Source: Cladorhizidae sp. MBARI D1340-BT2 (Eukaryota; Porifera; Demospongiae; Poecilosclerida; Cladorhizidae). Taken from it: DNA of 64,000 nucleotides. The translations under genes were made by a program, and so were the position numbers. Below, piece by piece: positions 55,339-64,000 of this stretch. Every line of letters begins with the position of its first letter. The stretch's first letter is position 1. Under the pieces are notes generated by a model. The model did not search any database. It had not been told where the DNA came from and saw nothing but the letters and a program-made list of their open reading frames with translations. The stretch spans positions 30,812,488-30,876,487 of the forward strand of contig JAQNBH010000015.1 of NCBI GenBank assembly GCA_028752905.1, in the 5' to 3' direction.

Positions 55339-58300
55339 CCAATCCTGTACTCCTACTTCAGAAGCAGCTGTTCTTGGAGAGTTAGAATAGGTAAGAAGTA
55401 CAAGGCCACATACATGTATATACTGGAAATTGGTAAGTTTACATTTTGAACAAGGACCGAGCTGAAGTCCTACTGCTCAGTTGATTGCTTTATAGCAGCT
55501 ATTTTTCATACCTCAGCCAAACATCATATATGATGGTATATGTGGTGACCACCCACACAAATTTGTGATGCATTTTGATGTCCTATGTGACATAGCTCAA
55601 TTTTATGGTGAGTGTGGCTATTTAATTAGGAAATTAGGAAATTGGTTGATAGTCATCGGTGATGGGTGCTCAATGAAATAAATAGAAATTTCCACCTGGT
55701 GATTTTTTGGCATACTCTGCAAATGTTGATCAAAGGGTAAAGCGTCTTCATAGTCACTTAATACTACGCATATGCATATATAATTATAAGTTGTTAACCT
55801 GTACTACACATACAGGAAGCAGAGTAAAGTTTATATATTGTGTTTTTGTGGTTGTTAGCTCTGGAAATGAAGCAGATTAACTACAAGTATCGTCCTATCG
55901 ATTAGCTGCACGGTGGAGGACAACAGGTGAGACATTTCCACAATCATACCTAGCTAAATACATCAGCAAAGAGTAAGGTTTCTCACTACAGCTAACTTTT
56001 GTTATTAAGGACTGTGGTAGCCCTCCTATATTGGTTTGGCCCCTATCTTAAAAAGGCAGACACCAAAGAACTGACTTGCAGCTTCTTAATATCGAAAACA
56101 GCCAATTTTGGCTCCCAAAACATTTCCATAATCCTTTACAGAGGCAGTAAAACTGGCAGCCCCCAAAAACGTGATAATCTATGAAATTCATCTGAAGATA
56201 TTTTATCCGGCATCTGCTACTCCATTTTTCCATGCATAACTTCGTCCACACTCACTGTTACCTGTACAGTCTCACACCAAATTAAAAGAAGTGACATAGT
56301 CACTCCCTCGTGAAACAAATTTTCTTGAGCTACGGGTTGATGTCTAGTTTTTTAGCAGGCAAACCTTGATTGGTTCATAAACATTACAGCAGGGAGACTG
56401 TCGATTGCTTCCTGTCTTTAGAAGCAATCCTCAATGCACCAAATTGAACATATTCCCTCACCTGGTTAATGGAAGCACTAAAATGGTAGGCCATTAGAAT
56501 TACTGCAAGGAAGGATAGAAGGGAAGATATCAGTATTTCCATTCAAATCCTTGTGCAGGACAAAGATGGCTGTAATCAGTTAGTCATGGTGCATATCTCT
56601 ACCCACAAAATATATTGCTTGTCATTAAAATCACTCCAGTAAGTTGATCAAAGTTGTCAACTCTGCATACATGTATACACACATACACACAACATACTGC
56701 ATTGAGGGAGTTTGTATATGGGGACACAGGCTGGATCAACTGAGTTGGGGCAGGTTGAAGTAGGTTGACAATAGCTCTATGGGGACACACAATGGATCAA
56801 TTGACACACACACTAGGTCATCATCACATTGGGTAGAAGTAGGTTGACAATAGTTCTATGGGTAGATGGAAATGGACATTGGATATTAAAATAATAAAAA
56901 ATATATGACCTCTGGACCATACATGTGCATATATTTAAGTACACATATGTAACTGCACACAGTATACTGACGACTACATGGCCAAGAATCCACAATGCGA
57001 GGTCCCAACTTTGGAGATAGATGGACACGTGCTTACACAATCTGTGAGTGACTGGGAGGGGTGAGGGAGGAGTGGATAAGAGAGAGTGGTGCTGGAGGGA
57101 GTGAGGAATGAGAGGGAAGGATAATTCATATATAATTCATGCGATGAACATCCTCGTGATTTTCTTAGACAATGGAATCCATAAGAAAGGTGTGAGGTGC
57201 AGCTCATGAGGAGGATAGAGCATGTACATGGGTACCATTTTCTTGCTGAAATTGAACTAGTGAACCAAAATTGTTGTTGTTGTTGTTGTTGTTATTCTTG
57301 ATGTTGTTTTTTGGTTCGTTTTTTATGTTTTGGTAGCTTTCCATTATCCAGTATCTGGATAAAACTAGGCCCGGTCCTTTCCTTCTCCCAAGAAAGAATG
57401 CGGTCAAGATGCAGCAGGTTAGACGTGTGTGATGTCATGATAAAATAATTATGTGATAAATACATACAGAATTTATTTTTATTTCGGTATTATTCTTTGT
57501 GGACCTGTTACATTACAAAGGCAACACACTGTAATAATCTGAAAGAAAGGAAAGAATGATTGATTAGAAGAAATCTTGGACATAATGGGGAGATGTGGAA
57601 GGGAAATACTCTCTTTTTCCTCCTACCCTGTATAATTTATGCGATGAACATCCTCGTAATTTTCTTAGACAATGGAATCCATAATACTCTTTTATAGGTA
57701 AAGAGTTCTTCAAGAGTTCTGGGCATGCATGCACCCATAACTACCATTTTCAAAGAATTACGGCAACATTTTACAAGATAACTGAAGCAGTTCTTATTGA
57801 TTACAGAGCAGAAAAGCTATAAATAAATCTAGAAGTGTATTAAATATGTGGTATAGATGGGTCAGTCCAAACTCACTGACTGAGTACAGTATAGTATAGT
57901 AATTATCATGAGTGTATCAAGTATAGAACAAACACACATTTTTGGAATATGCAGTCATTTCACTCATAAGCTGTACTTATGTTCACCTTCAGCTCGTTAA
58001 ATTATGGAGACTTGCTCATGAAATAACTATATAGCTATACTCCACTCTGACTCATGTAATAAGATGTATAATTCGTATAGTGTATAATTTCTATGGGGCA
58101 TTCATGGTTTTATAAGGAACTTGCTAATTATGCATGTACTGCATCTATTTTTCAATAAAAAAAATCTGGCAATGGTTAAGGTGGTTACTATGTTTATAAG
58201 GGACACTGCCTTAGGTGAGCAACTTACAGTGTTGCCTTTTTGCTATAGCAGTGCTGTACCTGGGCGTATAGTTTGTCACATCTCAGAAATCTTTATGTTG

Positions 58301-61300
58301 AGGTGGAATGCTCCATTGCGTAGTTACAGGTGCTAGATGACAGATTGTTTTTTTATCCTTATTAAAGTAGGAAACAGGGCTGTGGGAAACGAAATCGCTA
58401 CTTAGCTAATGGTCTAGCACAATTCAAGGAGTAATATTCCTAGAGCATGCTGAGTGGTTGTGTTCATGTGGGCAATTCAGCTATTCTATGAATAATCTTG
58501 CGAGCTAGACCCACTACTGAATTGCTAAGAGAGTTCGTACCCACCCTCATGCATGCCACCGACATATAATTTCAGTCATTGTACAGTAACCATTAATTAT
58601 ATGCATCAACAAATTTATCATCGTCTTCTATACTTCATACGTCTTCTGTATGGGGAAAAAGAACCAGGATTGAAGATTCTGACTCTAATAATAACACTAT
58701 AAATGATGCTATTACGTACACATTTATACTCTTCACACAGCATAGTATCATCTCTCATATCTAATATGTGCTCGTGTCAAAATAACGATTTGTTTTAAGC
58801 ACTCTTCTCTGCATGAGATTACCTCACATGTTAACTGCTGCCTGTGGCTGAGTGGTACATTAGAGTTTGATAATCTTTCTTAACTAAGAAGTAACCACAT
58901 TCACTGTAAGTAGAAGTTAGAGAGTTGATCACACCATGACCAATCATGTTATATAAGTGTGTGTGTGTGCGTGTGTGCGTGCGTGTGTGTGCGTGTATAT
59001 ACATAGGTTCGAGCTATATCTGACTGCATTGCTAGTGGAATCCAACCCCTTCAGGTAAGAGTTATTTATGTATAATATTTCCTTCCTTCCTGAGAGAGTG
59101 TGTGTGTATGTGCATGTGGGGATTGTGGCAGCAACACCTGTGATATAAAAATGGTGGCAAAAAAGAAGAACGTTTATATTTTTTCTAAAACTAACTTTGG
59201 CAGCTTCTTAGCATAAACGGTGTTTTCAGCCAGTTTTGACACCCATGTCTTGAATCCTTCATGAAGGTAGTGAACAGAGGGTGTGATGTTAAAACCATGA
59301 ATTTTTGCTTCTTCAGGATATTTCACACATGACTTGCATATAATATGTTTCATCATAGTTTTAATACTGGAAGACTCCAAACTGTCCAATACATTGCAAA
59401 AACTAACCCCTTTTTCACTCAGCCAAAAGTATGTGAAAATTGGTTAATATTTATCAACGTCATAAACACACTTTTTCACATGCAATATTCCTGATGAAGG
59501 CTAGAGCATCTAGTCGAAACGTCGAGTGAATACAATTTGAAGTTGATTATCGAGAATGTGATTAATCTAGCTAAGTTGAGTCAGCAAGCAGATACAAATT
59601 TTCATGAAATGATCAGTTGTTTTCCTCAGAGCTTTCCTTTGTTTCAATAGTTAACACACAAATAACATCAAAACCAGTTAACTATAAGTGCACATGGATC
59701 AGTTGGTTTCCTCAGAACTTTAGTCCTGTGGAAATAGTTAAGAACATCAACAAAACCAGGTAACTACTTATAATGCATGTATCCATGTCTATTATAGGCA
59801 CATGTCAACTTGAATATGGTGAAGGAATGTCATTGAGCAACTTCTTGTAGGTGACTGCTTGACTATATATACCAAAATAGAAACAAGAAAAAAAGAAAAA
59901 AATGTGGATTGACTAGTGACTAGCTTTGTTTGTGGCTAGGGCATAACATATAATATTATTTATTGCTTGTAATCTTACAGTTGCTTCCACATTACCTTAG
60001 CTGCTTGCTTTACGGTACTGAGAACATAGAGGAGCTAGACCTGCACAGTGAGGGTATGAGCATACTTTCTGAAATCTTTTGAGGAAGCCAACTGATCACT
60101 TCTTGGTACAAAAATGCACAGCTACTTGGTGACTCAGCTCAGTTATGTACTGTTAACTATTGTCGCAAGAGTCCAATGATACATATATATAGTAACCTGG
60201 ATTTGTTGAAGGTCCATGCTGCAACTATTGTATAACTTCTGAGGAAACCAACTGATCACTTCTTGGTACAAAAAACTGCAGCATCTGCTGACTCGGCTCA
60301 GCTAGTTTTGAATAAGATGCACACAAGCATGTTTAAGAAATTGACGTCCTTTTATTATTGGTTTTAGGATGTGAATAGAGGAATGCATGAGTTGTTGCTA
60401 TGTATGGAACAGTTTGGATGGACTTACTACATGGAAATTATTTGTGGGGAAAAATTATATATAGATATATACAAGGTCTTCAAGATGAAATTTTATGGTT
60501 TTAATATTTTTGGGGGATCCCATTCACAACCTTCACGAAGGATTCAAGCACCTTAAAGTCATTTGGGTTAAAAATTGGCTCAAGTCACTATAGGAAGATG
60601 CTGAAGTTGAAATCTAAACTTTGTTTTTTACTTAGCCAGTTTAAAATAGGGATCGGAAGTGCTGCAGAACTCTTTATGCAATATAACTTGTTTAAAAAAT
60701 ATATCTTTTAATCAACTTTTTCCCAGTGTTTTGTGTTAGCTATATGCTACTACATGTATAGAAATGGAACTTGCATGGAACTCTATAATTATAGAAGATT
60801 CTGGAACTAATTAGTAGATATGTGTGCACATGAGCTAAGGAGCATTCAGTTCTATTATTCTATGCTCTCTGACTGTTTCATTTCACTGCGGTTGAGTTGT
60901 ATTAATTACATGTTTCAATTGAATGATGATGATTATTCATGGTTGTTATTATTTTTTTTATTATAATTTCCTTTCTCCTTCATTGCTGCCAGATCCTGTC
61001 GAACACATCATACTTGCCAGGGCGTGGTCTCATCATGTTATATTATATCAACTCGTGTAACCTAACTGAAATAATTTTAAGTAAAATAATTTATTTAATC
61101 CAATATAGCTTATAGAAACATTCTTATTCTTGTAATTTTAGAACCTGAAGGTCCTTGACTTTGTTGGAATTGAGAAAAAAGCAGAATGGGGCAAGCACTG
61201 GGTCGAGTTTGGCTTCAATGGTAAGGATCTTCAAATTTTAAAAACACCAAGTAGTTAGTGTGCATGACATCACATATATACTAATGGATGGTACTAAAGT

Positions 61301-63511
61301 TTTCTTTTTATGTGTGTGAACAGCTCATGTGCATTGTTAGTTCGTGTAAGCACATACTTGGACATCATTCACACAAAAAAATATATATATACCAGTATTT
61401 ATAATTATTTATTTTCACAAGCCCAGTAGACTGCTGACTCGCAATAAAATAGTGGGAAACTGGTTAGAGCAGTTGCACGACTTTTTTTTTTTTTTTTCAG
61501 TTTGACAACCACAACTGCCTTCTTGACAGGGTAATCCAACTAGTATGTTTTTTATACTAGTATTGCATATTCATGGAGAGAGTGGGGACCGCAAGACTAC
61601 AATATTGCGATGGCGTGGGCTGTTTCAGTTGGCACAAAGACAGCATGTGTCTGTAATGAGTGGGTTGAACATGATTAAGACAAGGTCTTCATCTCTGCTA
61701 CCGAAAACGACCATGAGGCTATTTAGTTACACTGCATCCTTGGGTGGACATCAACTCCAAACAGAAATGGGATGGGGTCTGTCTCTGGATGGGCATAGTT
61801 TCCACTTTGGGTGGGTACCTCCACACACATGCCTAGTTCAACCCACATGAGCTCCCTGTGGGTACAGAGGGGTTGGGATTTCTTCTGGGTGTTCTGGTAT
61901 GCTTGAGATATGCCTGAACATGAGCTAGTAGCCCTCTAGAGGTGGGAGAAGGCCATATGGGAAAAGTTTGCTCATACTGCCATTGTGCATCTGGGAGCAA
62001 GCTTGTGGAAGGATTGTATAAGAAAGTGTGCTCATACTTTCACTGTGTTATACTACTGCAGCTCTGTTCTCAGTATCTTAAAGCAAGTAGCTATGGTAAT
62101 GTGGAAGCAACTGTAAGATTACAAGCTATAAATAATATTATGTGTTATGCCCTAGCCACAAACATCTGAATTAAAGCTAGCTGCACCATTATCCTGAACA
62201 CTCATCAGAAATACCTGCCAAGCCGAATTAATGGTCGCAGATCAGCTAGTACCAGTCTTGCCTGTACCACTGACAAGTTGGAACCTCTTGTCAACATACT
62301 TGCAGCTTAACATTAAAAGGCTCTTAGGGTTTTTTTCTCGTCTCAGTTCCTGGTCAATATCCTCCATCTTAGTCACACTGCCATCTAGGATTGTAGTTGG
62401 GAATATCTGCTAGAATAATGCACCCTTTCCGAGTTAACTATCAAAGAGGTTTTTAATACCCGGGTTGAATTCAATTTTTTTTCTGTAACACGGAATACTA
62501 AATTTATAGGATCTGTTGCCAACCCGTGGAAGTGTTCCCTTAATTCATTGATTATGGTCCTTTGACCTCTGATATTCATTACTTTATGCTGTCAATTCCT
62601 TCTCTTCCTCCCCAACCAACGTATTTGTGAAGGTTTGGAGAAACTCTTGGAAGAATCTGCTGGAAAATATTGCGTTGGAGATGAGGTAGGTTTGAATTAT
62701 ACCTTAAACCATGTTGTTGTTTAGTCCTCCAGATTCTACCAAATGATATCAGGAGGAAAAACAGCAATTGGGTTCCTCAATGAGGAGTTCAAATAGCCAT
62801 TGAGGGCCTCAGTGACTAGCTGCAATAGCCATTGGGAACCTCAGTGAAGAATACTAACATCTATGTGCATCAATGAGGAGTTTTAATAGCCATTGAACTA
62901 ACTATGCTGCAATAGCCATTGGGTTCCTTAGTGAGCACCAATAACAGTGAGGAGCTCCAATAACCATTGGGTGCCTCGGTGAGGAGCACAAACAGCCATT
63001 GAGTTTTAAAAAACTTCGCAATAATCAACTTGACATTGTACTCTCTCAGCATTTCGACTAGATGCTCTAGCCTTCATTAGGAAAATGATATGCTAAGACT
63101 CACTTGATGAAGGCTAGAGCATGTAATCTAGACATCGTGAGAGTACAATGTCAGGTTGATCATTGAGAAGGGTTTTTTAAATTGTATTATGTCAACTGAG
63201 AGTTCATTAAGAGCCATTGAGTGCCTCAGTGAGAGTTCCAATAACAATTGGGTGCTTTAGTAAAGATCTCCAACAGCTATTGGGTGCCTCAGTAAGGAGT
63301 GCTAAAAAACAAAAATGGTGAAGGTGACAGATAATTTTATCACTCAATAAATAAAAAATAGCTCAAGTCCAATTCTATCAAAAACATTCATGTGTGTATG
63401 GTGTATGTGTGTGTGTGCATGTGTGTGTGTGTGTGTGTTTGTGTGTTTTTATATACAGATCACAATGGCTGACTTGTGCTTGGTCCCTCAGGTTTACAAT
63501 GCTAAAACCAG
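55339..63511 (+). CDS. GSTZ1: Maleylacetoacetate isomerase / glutathione S-transferase zeta, 3' exons beyond window
   Basis: GSTZ1 isomerises maleylacetoacetate in tyrosine breakdown with glutathione. Recognised exons: 55,339-55,390 (PILYSYFRSSCSWRVRI, the zeta-class glutathione-site motif SSCSWRVRI), 55,859-55,926 (LEMKQINYKYRPID, TAG, LHGGGQQ), 57,337-57,417 (LSIIQYLDKTRPGPFLLP), 59,007-59,054 (VRAISDCIASGIQPLQ), 61,142-61,220 (NLKVLDFVGIEKKAEW), 62,633-62,685 (GLEKLLEESAGKYCVGDE) and 63,459-63,511 (ITMADLCLVPQVYNAKT). Splice borders are canonical and phases join. Missing: the first exon with the start Met, and an exon for the N-P-x-x-Q-V-P segment expected between 55,926 and 57,337. The in-frame TAG at 55,903-55,905, where family members have a leucine-like residue, would truncate the protein. 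It may be an error, an allele, or true decay. The last exons lie past the window end. Confidence 0.85.
57125..57686 (+). repeat. 58-bp direct repeat around GSTZ1 exon
   Basis: ATGCGATGAACATCCTCGTG at ~57,137 and ATGCGATGAACATCCTCGTA at ~57,639, each continuing TTTTCTTAGACAATGGAATC. The exon at 57,337-57,417 lies between the copies. Confidence 0.85.
59470..59575 (+). repeat. Half fold-back repeat copy
   Basis: CCTGATGAAGGCTAGAGCAT followed by CTAGTCGAAACGTCGAGTG and a TACAATTTGAAGTTGATTAT tail; only one arm is present. The mirror at 33,520-33,600 is also single-armed. Confidence 0.7.
61446..62620. other. GSTZ1 intron; nothing else recognised
   Basis: Begins where the inverted duplication ends. 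Holds a T16 run (~61,482) and open frames of up to 101 codons without motifs. Confidence 0.5.
62757..63305 (+). repeat. Minisatellite of ~30-bp units, split by a fold-back element
   Basis: Units like AATAGCCATTGGGTTCCTC with AGTGAGGAG recur about ten times (62,757-63,010) and resume at 63,205-63,305. The interruption is the fold-back repeat at 63,018-63,205. Confidence 0.85.
63018..63205 (+). repeat. Fold-back repeat copy inside GSTZ1 intron minisatellite
   Basis: CGACTAGATGCTCTAGCCTT and GATGAAGGCTAGAGCATGTA are inverted, with TTGTACTCTCTCA and GAGAGTACAATGT outside and TCAACTGAGAGTTCATT at the right. It splits a minisatellite (62,757-63,017 and 63,206-63,305), so it inserted there. Confidence 0.85.
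63391..63446 (+). repeat. (GT)n microsatellite next to GSTZ1 exon
   Basis: GTGTATG/GTGTGTGT run ending 12 bases before the TATACAG acceptor of the exon at 63,459. A similar GT tract (58,957-58,996) precedes the exon at 59,007, and its CA mirror is at 34,073-34,095. Confidence 0.85.
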
Positions 63512-64000
63512 GTAAAGGATTGATTCAATAGCATGCACAATCAGCTACAAACGGTTACTGTATATGCACACCTGAACAGTCAGTCCATTCTCATATAATA
63601 CTCCTGGAATGGTTCCATTCTTGAACCAACTGAATCTTTCTGGAACATTTTATTCTCATAGTACACCTGGAGCCCTTCATGGCATGCAGCTATAATAATA
63701 TGTGTAAACTTGGAACTGCTCTAGTGTTCCATTTTCTTCAAACAAAATGTCCATTTACTCTTCCACTGTAATGAAACTGTTCTATTGTTCAAGAATTTCA
63801 TTGAAGTTGATTTGATCAATTCCAGAATATCCTCACCTGGAACCACTCAGCAGTTCAGATATTTATAGGTGGATTGCTACTTGCAATGATAAAAGAACAT
63901 TGCTAAGCTTTCTAGTAGCAGGACAACAAGTGAAACATTTCAATCCATAGATCTTCATCAGCTGTTACAACTGAGCAGAACAGGGAGAACAACTCAATAA
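63512..64000. other. GSTZ1 intron to window end
   Basis: Opens with the GTAAAG donor. No further exon could be supported before the end of the window. Confidence 0.6.

Larger units (their letters stand above)
50255..61445 (-). repeat. Right arm of large inverted duplication
   Basis: Mirror partner of 31,580-49,110. It lacks the LINE and the Ginger element, so it records the empty sites (about 50,620-50,640 and 50,454-50,457). Similarity fades past about 61,445, inside a GSTZ1 intron. The two downstream GSTZ1 exons (62,633 and 63,459) have no partner, which places the breakpoint within the gene. Confidence 0.88.

Noticed and set aside
55930..57330. Search for the missing GSTZ1 exon (N-P-x-x-Q-V-P region)
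   Set aside because: No stretch on the plus strand gave the expected residues with splice sites; left unannotated rather than guessed.
57204..57407. Minus-strand frame with an Asn-rich run
   Set aside because: The run is a translated GTT microsatellite and the rest is antisense to a GSTZ1 exon.
31580..61445. The inverted arms as terminal repeats of one giant transposon
   Set aside because: The arms contain part of a host gene and the outer breakpoint lies in its intron. No target duplication or conserved tip was seen at 31.58 or 61.45 kb.
62231..62579. Open frames on both strands in the GSTZ1 intron as a retroelement gene
   Set aside because: Residues did not match any retroelement motif I could name, and stops surround both frames.
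63780..63835. Possible next GSTZ1 exon (an F-x-E-V-D-L-like stretch)
   Set aside because: The reading frame does not join the phase left by the exon ending at 63,511, and no clean acceptor and donor pair was found.

Overview
The window is animal nuclear DNA: AT-rich, with spliced genes (GT/AG introns), many simple repeats, and layers of eukaryotic transposons. A marine invertebrate such as a sponge or cnidarian fits the transposon mix, but nothing in the sequence fixes the species. No bacterial operons, rRNA, tRNA or CRISPR arrays were seen. The only host gene recognised is a maleylacetoacetate isomerase (GSTZ1) gene. Its 3' end runs off the right edge, and a broken mirror copy lies inside the window.

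Layout. 0.66-5.39 kb: an apparently complete P-element-type transposon with ~45-bp terminal inverted repeats and a three-exon THAP-domain transposase of about 997 codons with no stop. 5.8-7.2 kb: a 60-bp tandem repeat, an LTR-like stretch and a hAT relic. 7.37-11.18 kb: an element with ~44-bp inverted ends holding an internally deleted CCHC-knuckle protein gene, with a nested piggyBac-like element (TTAA sites) inside it. 11.4-13.3 kb: a second decayed, unnamed transposase-like gene on the minus strand. 14.7-15.2 kb: a nest of short palindromic repeats. 19.7-24.3 kb: a decayed Ty3/gypsy-type element in which integrase lies upstream of reverse transcriptase (Gmr1-like order), bordered by a diverged short repeat. 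24.5-25.8 kb: a minus-strand Ginger-like relic (integrase zinc finger plus Ulp1 protease). 25.93-30.38 kb: a minus-strand Ty3/gypsy element with 220-bp LTRs and a 5-bp target duplication.

31.6-61.4 kb is one large, old inverted duplication. The left arm (about 31.6-49.1 kb) and right arm (about 50.25-61.4 kb) mirror each other around a spacer of about 1.1 kb. The same GSTZ1 exons, fold-back repeats and transposon relics appear in reverse order. The left arm is longer because it took later insertions, a LINE at 41.5-44.3 kb and a Ginger1-type DNA transposon at 44,908-48,914, whose pre-insertion sites can be read in the right arm. The left GSTZ1 copy is a pseudogene. The right copy (55.3-63.5 kb and beyond) keeps clean splice sites but has an in-frame TAG in its second recognised exon.

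The coding content is therefore mostly selfish DNA. The P-element transposase is the only mobile-element gene that looks intact; the others carry stops, frameshifts or deletions.
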